Source: Massospora cicadina
Taxonomy: Eukaryota; Entomophthoromycota; Entomophthoromycetes; Entomophthorales; Entomophthoraceae
NCBI GenBank assembly: GCA_022478985.1
Contig: JAKSZP010004209.1
Span: 1-64,000, forward strand
DNA length: 64,000 nt
Direction of reading: 5' to 3'
The position numbers and the translations under genes are program-made. The notes beneath the pieces were generated by a model. The model ran no database searches. It was not told the origin of the DNA and was given only the letters and a program-made list of their open reading frames with translations. Positions 55,838 to 64,000 of this stretch are shown here, in pieces. Each line of letters opens with the position of its first letter. Position 1 is the first letter of the stretch.

Positions 55838-57023
55838 AGTATCCATAGCCCATTTGCCCAGGTTATTCAGCTCATCAGATAAAGACTGGGATGACAAGAG
55901 GGGGCCAATAGGAGCCCCATAAATAGTTAAGTTACAAGCACAGGTTACTTTATGAATTTGCACTTGCAACCGTTCAATTATGTTAGAAAGTGAACTGAGA
56001 TTAAGTACAGACAAACTACTAGAGCCTTCAGGTCTGGAGGATTGAAGGTGTCCTGGAGGCCCAGGAGGACTGGGAGGCTCAACAGCACCAGGAAGTCTGG
56101 GAGTTCCAGGCGACTCTAATGGACCAGGAGGTCCACCTGGTCTGGGGATCCCACTAATCCAGAAGGTCCAGTGAGTCCTCTAGGTCCCATAGGCCCTTTG
56201 GGTCCACCAGGTCCAGGGGGACCCACTGATCCAAGAGGACCTTGAACCCTGGGTGGGCCAATAACTCCAGAGGTTCCCCCATAATTCTGACTCAAATTTG
56301 AAAGTCGGAGAACAGTTGCTCCAATTGTTAGAAGCAATTTCTAATTTCCTCTTCCACCGCCTAGCTTTGGCTAGAGAGATAGTTAATGTTATCTTTCCAT
56401 TTGACTTATATCTTTCAAACTCATTCTAAAAACTGAAAGTTGATGAAGATAAATATTCTGTGATTAATTTAAACGATTTTCTGCTGTATGTCATTAATAA
56501 GATTATGGTTACTAATATTTGCATCTTGATTATCTTGACTAAACGCAGAAGCAGAGATGAGAAACTCAAAAACATAATTGTTCAAAGATTGATGTCTTTC
56601 TAATAGATTGAATATCCCCTGATGATGTATTCCCACTACTTTCAAATAAATAATATAATGCAGGGTGCACAAACTAGCGTAAATAGGCACTGGTACTAAC
56701 CCTGGGCAACTGAGAGGTTTGGTATAATTCCCTCATAGTAGAGGTCACAGCACTGGCCTGAGACTGAGTAGAACGGATTCTGGGAAAAAGGACTACATTA
56801 AGTAATTGGTGAATGGTGTCTTGTAAAGCTTCAGGCTGTGCTTGAAAATTCTTTTTAAAACTCATGTTGGGACCATTAAGCTTTAAATTGGCATGTAATT
56901 CCAATGTAGATGGCGCCGGGGAATTTCAGTCCTTGTAGAATGATCCCAGCACAAAATACTACCATGTTCATGGTTTTGAGACTCTTTGGGCGAGAAAGGA
57001 GAATCCTTTGTAGTGATTGACAT
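55838..57023 (-). pseudogene. Element D gag, N-terminal part with Gly-X-Y block
   Basis: ATG at 57021-57023 on - (M-S-I-T-T-K-D), about 28 bases after the post-LTR motif. 56300-56990 holds degraded frames. Then come the collagen-like block (about 56050-56290) and a Leu/Ile/Asn-rich likely helical segment, L-S-N-I-I-E-R-L-Q-V-Q-I-H-K (about 55960-56010), running into the LINE-2 break. After LINE-2 the helix continues at 50548. Gag of F also starts with a coiled-coil-like part, but without Gly-X-Y repeats. Confidence 0.7.
56050..56290 (-). repeat. Collagen-like Gly-X-Y repeat in element D Gag region
   Basis: On - the frame reads triplets GVI GPP RVQ GPL GSV GPP, then GPG GPK GPM GPR GLT GPS GLV, glycine in 12 of 13. 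After a frameshift near 56148 come GPP GPL ESP GTP RLP GAV EPP SPP GPP GHL (6 of 10, the others Gly to Glu, Arg or Ser, each one base from a Gly codon). About 23 triplets in all, rich in Pro at X and Y as in true collagen triple helices. It is in the element orientation and followed by a likely helical segment. Confidence 0.85.
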
Positions 57024-57050
57024 TTTCACTGGTGCTTAACTCAGAGTGCC

Positions 57051-57066
57051 CCCTGTAGTGAGCACC
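57051..57066 (-). promoter_or_regulatory. Post-LTR motif (primer-binding-site position) of element D
   Basis: GGTGCTCACTACAGGG on -, at the 5' LTR border, identical over 16 bases to the motif of element F at 19776-19791 although the LTRs of D and F are unrelated. Confidence 0.55.
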
Positions 57067-57067
57067 A

Positions 57068-57417
57068 TTTTTGAATTTTTGAATTATACTTCAAAAATGC
57101 ATGTGTTCTCTCAAAGTTACTTTAGAGGACTCTCCCAAATCAAAGATTTTAATATACAATAATGATTATTAGCTTACAAATAAAACTCATTCTTATTATC
57201 AAAAAGGCTTAGTATTCATAGTTTTTTAGAGGCTCATCTTTAATCTGATCCTTTTAATCTCTGAAAGATCGAATCTTATGAGATTTCATGATCAATATAA
57301 ACATATTTGTGTTTAGAAGACTTTATAAGATCGAATTCATTAAGTTCCTCCTCCACAACTGACAGAGGAATATTCAGGGAAATGGATTCAGGGACAGAAT
57401 TTGGAGAAATTCTGACA
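57068..57417 (-). repeat. Element D 5' LTR
   Basis: 350 bp, diverged but collinear with 39599-39946. On - it starts TGTCAGAATTTC at 57417, next to the CATGC duplication. Confidence 0.85.
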
Positions 57418-57422
57418 CATGC

Positions 57423-58020
57423 CATTCCATCCCAGCCTTTTATAGTGGCATGCAATGCCTATGCAGCTGCAACGGGGGGCTGTTCTACTTCAGGAGCATG
57501 ACAGGGTGGAAGATCCTGTCACCTACTTTTCATGTAATTTCTCTTCCTCAGAGCAATCTTTGGACATATATAGAAAGGAATTTTGCCATGGTGTCATGGT
57601 CACTCAACCACTGGCAATATCTTCTTCAAGGAGCATGGCATGAAGTGGTCACCAGAACAGACCACCAGGCCCTAATGTACTTCAGGAAGCCACAGAAGTT
57701 GACGTATCATCATGCCTAGACGTTTTGTAACCTGTGCAGCTTCAATTCAAGTATGAGTTTATAGAGGGTTTGTTGAACATTCTCCCTGATCTCTTGAGTC
57801 AGAATCTTTCTTTAATCCCAATAGAGGATGAGGAGCAGGAACTGAACACGGCGATCTCCCCTGCCCAGACCTTAGCCATTGCTCTTCCTTTAATTTCTGG
57901 GGCTTCCTGGGACCTGGGTGTGCTTTTGGTTTCTCGAGTACTGTCTGGACAGACGTCCTTCTTGGAGGGGCTGGAGCTGGCTGACCAAATGGTACTGCCA
58001 GCCCACAAGTGAACCCATTA
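57423..58020 (+). pseudogene. Element E RNase H and linker remnant
   Basis: Element E resumes after D with S-Q-P-F-I-V-A-C-N-A-Y-A-A-A-T-G (catalytic Asp changed to Asn). The frame 57450-57719 has Y-I-E-R-N-F-A-M-V-S-W-S-L-N-H-W-Q-Y-L and V-T-R-T-D-H-Q-A-L-M-Y-F. The linker 57734-58012 is open. It matches A (842-1596) and C (45739-46606). Confidence 0.8.
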
Positions 58021-59150
58021 TTCTCTTAAAGAGGGGATTGTCTTGTTCATAAGTAGGACTTGAGTTCCTCCCTCAACTGTGTGATGAAGTTATCTCTGCC
58101 CACCATGATCTCCAACAATGGGGCACCCAGGGAATAAAAAGTGCCTTGGTTTGGTAAAGTGGACGTTTAACTGGCTGGATGTCTCTAAGAATATCCCAGC
58201 TTGAATCACAATTGCAAGACGTGCACATGGGCAAAATCTGTTAGATAAGGTAAAAATGGCCTTTTCCGTCCTCTGCAGCAGGCAGAGGGCCCATGGACCT
58301 CAGTATCAGTTCTCTTAATTGTTAAGATTCCTAATTTTTATGGGTTCAATGCAGTTATGGTGGTCATAGACCACTTTACTAAATTCTCCTTGTTTATTTC
58401 TTGTATGTCTTCTATCACCTCAGAAGAAAAGCCAGGCTTTTTGGTCAACATGTCTTTTCCATGTTTGGACTGCCTCAAAAGGAGTTAAGTGACCAAGGGC
58501 CCCAGTTTAAAGCCCACTTTTGGACTGCAATTTCTGGTTATTCTGAAAATCAATACATGCCATCAACTGCGTATACCTTAGTCTGAAGGCCAGATGGAGA
58601 GGGTCAACCAGATCTCTAAGCTTTATCTCCACTTCTATGCCTCTGCCACTCAGGATAGCAAAGCCACTGAACTTTTTCTGGTACAATTTGCATACACAAT
58701 GCCACTCACTAGTCAATGGGCTTTTCCCCTATGAAGTCACCCTGAGGTTTAATCCCTCATTCCTTATTGTGATTTACCTCTGCCAAGAAATACCTGAGTC
58801 CAAGGAGCACTTGTAACAGTTCCAGGTTACGCAATACTTGGTGTGGGAACATCTGTCTAAGGCAATTGTTGATTACAGGAAGTTTGCAGATTAAAAACAC
58901 CTTCCAGCTCATGATATCAAGGTGACTTCCTTAGTGATGCTGAATGCACAACACCTGCATATGAAGGTTCCCTCCTGGAAGTTTGTAAGCAAATTCTCTG
59001 ACCCTCACTTATTAGAGGATATTTGGGAAATGATGCTTTCCAGTTGGCCCTCCGCACTCATTGGAAGTAGCATCCCATCTTCTACACTTCCCAAATATCC
59101 CCATTCAAGGGTGAAGCGCCTGCTGTGCCAGAACCAACCCTGTTGTAGGA
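58021..59150 (+). pseudogene. Element E integrase remnant
   Basis: The zinc-binding part is at 58080-58250 (D-E-V-I-S-A-H-H-D-L). The core is at 58330-58620: M-V-V-I-D-H-F-T-K-F-S (first Asp), L-S-D-Q-G-P-Q-F-K-A-H-F-W (second Asp) and S-E-G-Q-M-E-R-V-N-Q (Glu). All three catalytic positions are still readable, but in different frames. The C-terminal domain extends to 59150, partly open at 58922-59260. Confidence 0.8.
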
Positions 59151-59440
59151 TTCAAAAAAGTCTGAATGTAACACGGTTTTGGAATCATGGAAATCCCACC
59201 ATTCAGTGCAGTACTTGGTCACCTGGAAGGGATACTCTTCCTATGAAAACAGCTGGGTAAGTGCCATTAAATTTGTTTATTGCCATGAGTTGGTAAATTC
59301 CTTCCACGATGCCCACCCTGATGCTCCTCATCATGCCTCAGAAGGCTACCCTTCCGGCCATCAAATTGCCCAAGGCCCACAAGATCTTCATGCTTGCTCA
59401 AGTTCTGGTGGTGCTCCCCCAGTCCAAAATGGAAGGATAA
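59151..59440 (+). pseudogene. Element E chromodomain and pol C-terminus
   Basis: The frame 59179-59445 has S-V-Q-Y-L-V-T-W-K-G-Y-S-S-Y-E-N-S-W-V-S-A, a clear chromodomain core, then H-E-L-V-N-S-F-H. The polypurine tract GGAAGGATAA at 59431-59440 touches the 3' LTR, and an in-frame TAA sits exactly at the border. Confidence 0.82.
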
Positions 59441-60179
59441 TGTAAGTCCTGGGAAGCACCCCCGCGCCTTAATAGTGAGGAACATCCAATTAGAACCACA
59501 AAGGAGACCAAAAAGAATGCTTACACCCTCACCAACCAGGAAGATCTAGCCCATGTGGTGATGAGAGGTGATTGACAGCTTACCACCTTAAAGTCACACA
59601 TTTCCCACTTTTGCCACCAACAAGAATTGATGGTGAAAATCAAGTGAGTGTGCCAGGAGGTGGTAGTGACAAAAGCCATCTCCAACAACAAGATTGAAGC
59701 TCCCCACCATGCCAGAAGGCGTTTCCCCTATTTTGAGTCCCATTATATTAAGTAAGTTGATTATTGAATGAGATTAAATCGTTTGATTCAACATTGGTGG
59801 CCATTTTGTCAATCCGCCGTTGCTCTTATATGCCAATATTCTAAGAAATCCATGCACCTTTTTCCCTATAACCACGTAGTAAGACTATAATGCAGCAGTT
59901 CTCAACTGCTACTCCTGTCACTCCACTTTTATTATCTCCCTTCCCTTAATTTTAATAAAATAATTTTTTCCCTATTTAATTAAATCATATAATCTGCAAT
60001 ACCCATTTATAACTATTTGTGCCAACTTTAGTATCACCTGGAAGAAGTTAGTATTATCCCTACTAACTTTTAATCACACCTTTGTGAATGGCTGACCAGT
60101 GGTATTCTGGCTTTTGCTGTGGATAGTAACTCATCTGAGTGGCATTACAGTCTTAATTAATTCAACAAGCTCCATGACA
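59441..60179 (+). repeat. Element E 3' LTR
   Basis: 739 bp, TGTAAGTCC to CTCCATGACA, followed by CTCTT. It is shorter than the 5' copy by a deletion. From its first base it encodes C-K-S-W, then K-E-T-K-K-N-A-Y-T-L-T-N-Q and E-D-L-A-H-V-V, the same block as in the C and A LTRs. Confidence 0.9.
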
Positions 60180-60184
60180 CTCTT

Positions 60185-60882
60185 CCTTCTCATTCTAACC
60201 TATGATTTATATGAAAGTCTGGTACAGTAATCCTTTATATTCCCAGCTCCAACAAAATATAATATTATGGTCTCGTTATATCCCTGGTTTTTTAGTATAA
60301 TAAATAGTACCAAATATTTATTTGATAACCTAACATTTTAGAACTTTTATATCTAATTTAAGGATGATTGCAATAATCACTTAGGACCCTTTAGCCAAAT
60401 TAAAGCTGTTTATTTCCGTTGTATCAATTTTAACTAGCCAATAATGGACCGCTGAGCCTCCATAAATAGGTCTGTCCTAATTCATTTCATCCTGTAAACC
60501 TGAGTTTTTTAAGACTTACACCTGGCAAGTATTTAAGCTAACACCTGGATAGTGATGAACTAACATAAATTTCTATTTATGAAAATAATATATTTTGGAG
60601 ATTTGCAACTTGGAACATAACAAATGGACAATTATTCCTACTAAATCATTTTTAAGATAAAAGTGGGGCTTATTTAGTACCCTTATGTTTCAACACAACA
60701 TCCTTAAGCTACATTTTTATCTGTTATTCTAAATCTCTGATGTAGTCTGATCACTAGATTTTGTCACCACCTCCATGAGGAGGGTCAGTAGTCTTGGATT
60801 ACTAGGGAGTTCCAGTTTGCTTAGGAGCTTTTTTGAACACATGGTTCCCATAGGGCCTTCAGGTTTGGGTGTAGTTGATATA
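60185..60882. other. Unassigned AT-rich sequence
   Basis: No convincing frame, repeat or terminal structure. Near 60780-60880 the + translation has scattered Gly triplets (G-P-S-G-L-G) of doubtful meaning. Confidence 0.5.
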
Positions 60883-62195
60883 TGAGGTGTGGCAGAAAAG
60901 TAATGAGACTGATTTTTTACTTACCAAAGTTTTTATTTTTTTCAAACATCAATCTTATCCCCTTCAAAGTAGTTCCCTTGTGCAGCTACACACCAATGGA
61001 GATGTTGTTCCCACTGTTGGTAGCAGCGCTGGAAGTCTTCAACCAGTATGGTCTGTAGCATATCTGTTACACTCTTTTGGATGTTTTCTAAAGTCCCTAA
61101 ATGCCATCCTTTGAGAACATTTTTCAGTTTAGAAATAGGAAAAAGTCACAGGGACTGAGGTCAGGTGAATAGGGGGGCTGGGGATCCACAGGAATGCCTT
61201 TTGAGGTCAAAAATTCTGTGACAGAGAGGGCATTGTGACATGGGGCGTTGTCATGATGGAGCATCCATTTGTCTGCAATGTCCGTTCTCACATGAATGAC
61301 CCTTTTTCTGAGCCTTTCAAGGACGTTTTTATAAAAAACTTGGTTGACAGTTTGTCCTGGAGGAACAAATTCTTTGTGGATGATTCCTTTTCTGTCAAAA
61401 GTACAAATCAGCATTGATTTGATCTTTGATTTGCTCATTCAAGCTTTCTTTGGTTGAGGAGAACTCGCAGTGTGCCACTCCTCACTTTGCCTCTTGGTCT
61501 CAGTAACATATTGAAAAATCCATGATTCATTACCTGTGATTACACGACTAAAGAAATTTGCTCATTGGTGATTCTATCAAGAAGATCAAGACACTTGTTT
61601 TTTTGATTGTCCTTCTGCTCAATTGTGAGGTTTGTCAGCACCATTTTGGCACAGACCTTTTGCATGTGCAAATGTTCAGTCAAAATTTGATGAACGGTAA
61701 ATCTGTTCAAATTTAATTCTTCACTCAACATTCTTAATGTTAATCAATGGTCTGATCTCACAAGAGTGTTCACACATTCGATGTTCTCATCAGTTTTAGA
61801 AGTTGAAGGCCTCCCTGAGCAGTGTTCATCTTCAACGTGTTCTCTGCCTTCCAAAAATAATTTATGCCAGCGAAAAACTTGAGCTCAGGATAAAGAATGT
61901 TCCCCATACGCTTGTTTTAACTTTTCAAACATCACACTTGCCGATTCTCCAAGCTTAACACAAAATTTAATGGCACAATGTTGCTCCAAATTACGCTGTT
62001 CCATTTTGCATGACGCACAACCAAAACACAACTTCACTAATAGCAGTCACAACAATCACGTAGTTAATGGAAGGAGTTGAAACTCGCACTGAGAGATGGG
62101 AGGGGCTGATACACGTGCTCTGTCAAGGACAACAGCGCAGCGTTGCCAGATTGCTTGCAGTGTTCCCAGTCTCATTACTTTTCTGCCACACCTCG
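60883..62195 (-). mobile_element. Dead mariner (Tc1/mariner) DNA transposon
   Basis: 1313 bp with 29-base terminal inverted repeats at 60883-60911 and 62167-62195, differing at one base (GAGGTGTGGCAGAAAAGTAA core). The flanking dinucleotide is TA on both sides (60881-60882 and 62196-62197), the standard Tc1/mariner target duplication. It encodes one transposase on -. Confidence 0.95.
60942..62004 (-). pseudogene. Mariner transposase, inactive
   Basis: Start at 62002-62004, stop at 60942-60944, about the 345-355 codons usual for mariner. The N-terminal helix-turn-helix part ends in L-N-L-N-R-F-T-V-H-Q-I-L-T-E. The catalytic region has G-N-E-S-W-I (the first Asp of DD34D changed to Asn at 61529-61531), L-H-H-D-N-A-P-C-H (second Asp) and P-P-Y-S-P-D-L-S-P-C-D-F-F (third Asp). 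In-frame stops interrupt it, including one before M-S-K-S-K-I-K and one near 61745. The enzyme would cut and paste the element; this copy cannot. Confidence 0.93.
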
Positions 62196-62197
62196 TA

Positions 62198-64000
62198 CCT
62201 TGAGGACCTAGTAGATCAGATGGACGAGTTGGTCCTTCCTAAGTGTATATTCTTGCACTGATAATTGATTGACAAATTTTGAGCTGGTTAATCTGACTGC
62301 TATGTAAGATACTGGCATTGCAGTCCTTTTTTTCAATCAATTGAGAAGTAACTAGTTCACTACTTAATTTTATTATGGTTGGATGGAATTAGAGGCATTT
62401 GAGATTTATTGGAAACTCATTTTTCTAATTACTCACCAATATTATTGTCAGTTCTTATAATTTGGCCTTGCAAGTCATTAAATACTTTTCAATCTTACAA
62501 TAATATCTTCTTAATTATCTCAGCCAAGGTTGAAGACAACCTCTTACAACTTAATAATGTGATAATGGAGCTTCTGGATAAGACTAAATTGCTTTTGGAT
62601 TTTCACATGGTGCAATCTCAATATCTGCAACTGATGATAGATGGTAGTATGCATCAACTGTTAGAGATAGAATTCCGTTTAGGAGATCCCACTTCAGATT
62701 TTGAGAGGGTGACTGATAGTTATAAAAAAGGTTTTGAGAAACTCTGGGTTAGCTAGATAAACTGGTTCATCCTCCATGATTTAATGTGCCATAAATTAGA
62801 GCCTTTACAGTAAAAAGAATTTTTAACTGAATTTGATATAACAATTTGTCAGGAACAACTGATAATAAAGGCATGGACTTTATAAACTATAGCTCACTTA
62901 CACTAGGAATATAAAATATTGATTATTGGAGTGATACATTGGGTATACTCACTCTCTCATCAGTTTGAAGAAAGTCATTACAGGACTTGTTCATCTTTGG
63001 AAATATTCTTCACCTGGTAGTCCTGAAAGCATCTGGCAGAAAGCACCAATTGTCAGAAGTCCAGAATCTTAAAATTGAGTGATGTTCTTTTGTAGGCCAC
63101 AAGATTATTAATCTTAAGAGCAATCAACAATATTCTTATCTTAAATTGTAAAAAAATAACCTTTTAGAATAGCAAGGTGGGTCAATTTGATAAAAGTGTA
63201 GTTATAATGATAGGAGTTAAATATTTATTAAATGTGCAGGAATATGCTTTTATTTTAAGTATCATGCTCTTTGTGAGGCTAAATATTTCACAACTCTTGA
63301 AAAATCTTTATTATTGGTTCAGGTTATTACCTGATCTTTGTAATAAATGAGGATCCTTCCAAATCTCAATGTGGTATTGTATCATTGCTAAACCATTTTT
63401 GGTCAATGGTTAGATTGATTATTGGGATTATATGTTTTAGGTTTGTCTCTTCTTTATTTAACATATATCTAAAATATCCCAATTATTAACTCTCAATATA
63501 AGTTAAAATTAAATGATATTGCTTTAGGATCACTTCTTGAAATACTAATATGACCAACCTTGATTTAAACTCATGTTCCAAGAAAGGCTTAAAAAAGTTC
63601 AAATCCACTTATCCATATAAAATTGAATTTAGTTTGACCATCATTATACCCCAGAATTCCTCAAATTGAGATCAATATGCTAATCAACTATTTAATTCTT
63701 ATAAATCTTTGTATATTGACTATCTATATAATAAATTTTGAAATTACTATGTTTGTCCATATGAAACTCAAATCTATCAACTCAATTAGAATGAAACTTT
63801 GCATGTTTATAGCAGATATCCAATAGAGAGTCCATAATATGTGGTAATGATAGGTTAAATTAAAGTTATCATAAAAAACCTTATAATTCAGTGAAAATAA
63901 GTATTTATATTTGAAAAAATAAAATCACAAGATATATAAACTACTAATCTATTCTATTAACTTTTATACTCTAGTAATTATTTCTTATTGTATTGACCCT
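62198..64000. other. Unassigned AT-rich sequence with one open frame
   Basis: The 115-codon frame 62409-62756 on + has a Leu/Asn/Lys-rich, possibly coiled-coil C-terminal half (V-E-D-N-L-L-Q-L-N-N-V-I-M-E-L-L) and is unrecognised. It may be a gag remnant or chance. 62760-64000 is AT-rich with no frame, repeat pair or RNA gene that I can support. Confidence 0.4.

Larger units (their letters stand above)
39599..57417 (-). mobile_element. Element D: Ty3/Gypsy retrotransposon on -, split by element C and LINE-2
   Basis: LTRs of about 350 bp at 39599-39946 and 57068-57417, with CATGC at 39594-39598 and 57418-57422 as a perfect duplication. On - it has the post-LTR motif, gag with a Gly-X-Y block, protease, RT, RNase H and integrase, then the polypurine tract GGAGGGGAGGGGAAG (39947-39961). 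Element C splits the protease at 43215/49286; LINE-2 splits gag at 50548/55816. It belongs with the non-chromodomain group of B, F and G. Confidence 0.9.
36624..60179 (+). mobile_element. Element E: chromodomain Ty3/Gypsy on +, split by element D
   Basis: LTRs at 36624-37634 and 59441-60179, with a perfect 5-bp duplication CTCTT at 36619-36623 and 60180-60184. The internal part, 37635-39598 and 57423-59440, encodes protease, RT, RNase H, integrase and chromodomain. Element D interrupts it between RT and RNase H. It is of the same family as elements A and C. Heavily decayed. The intact target duplication fixes the LTR borders, which matters for the coding block inside these LTRs. Confidence 0.92.

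Noticed and set aside
56050..56290. Exon of a host collagen gene
   Set aside because: The block is a single stretch inside element D, on the element's coding strand, between its gag start and the following gag helix, with no splice sites and no further collagen exons nearby.
62409..62756. Host gene or exon
   Set aside because: A single AT-rich frame of 115 codons with no recognised domain or supported splice sites; listed only as an unassigned frame.

Overview
This is a eukaryotic window made almost entirely of transposable elements inserted into one another; I find no host gene, tRNA, rRNA, CRISPR array or bacterial signal. The mix is two large LINEs with APE endonuclease, reverse transcriptase and a zinc-knuckle ORF1 (Tx1/L1-like organisation), chromodomain and non-chromodomain Ty3/Gypsy LTR retrotransposons, and one mariner. 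This suggests an animal with a large, repeat-laden genome. An amphibian or lungfish-type vertebrate is my guess; the sequence does not settle the species.

Layout, left half. Element A is a decayed chromodomain Ty3/Gypsy on + that enters from the left edge and ends near 27183. It is split by LINE-1 (2683-8754, perfect 15-bp target duplication), by Gypsy element B on - (9216-16478, 814/848-bp LTRs, duplication GTCCC/GTCCT), and by LINE-3 on - (about 17213-26949, ORF1 only). LINE-3 is itself split by Gypsy element F on + (18767-26593, about 1-kb LTRs, perfect duplication ATTGC). Two tiny copies of the last 20-30 bases of LINE-1, each with its own 16-17-bp target duplication, sit at 9362-9381 and 16850-16879.

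Layout, middle. 27184-27727 is unassigned. Gypsy element G on - occupies about 27728-36536 and carries a coding-like stretch on the opposite strand between pol and its 3' LTR.

Layout, right half. Element E, a chromodomain Gypsy on + (36624-60179, perfect duplication CTCTT), is split by Gypsy element D on - (39599-57417, perfect duplication CATGC). D is split twice: by element C, a chromodomain Gypsy on - and the best preserved member of the A/E family (43216-49285), and by LINE-2 on + (about 50549-55815). A dead mariner on - lies at 60883-62195 between TA dinucleotides. The rest of 60185-64000 is AT-rich and unassigned.

In each LTR element the order is gag, protease, reverse transcriptase, RNase H, integrase; LINEs carry ORF1 then ORF2. 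All copies have frameshifts or stops, so they are written as pseudogenes. The most unusual observations are a Gly-X-Y (collagen-like) block inside the Gag region of element D, a conserved coding block inside the LTRs of the A/C/E family (which has no room for an ordinary gag), the micro-insertions of LINE-1 tails, and a conserved motif just after the LTR in four different Gypsy families.
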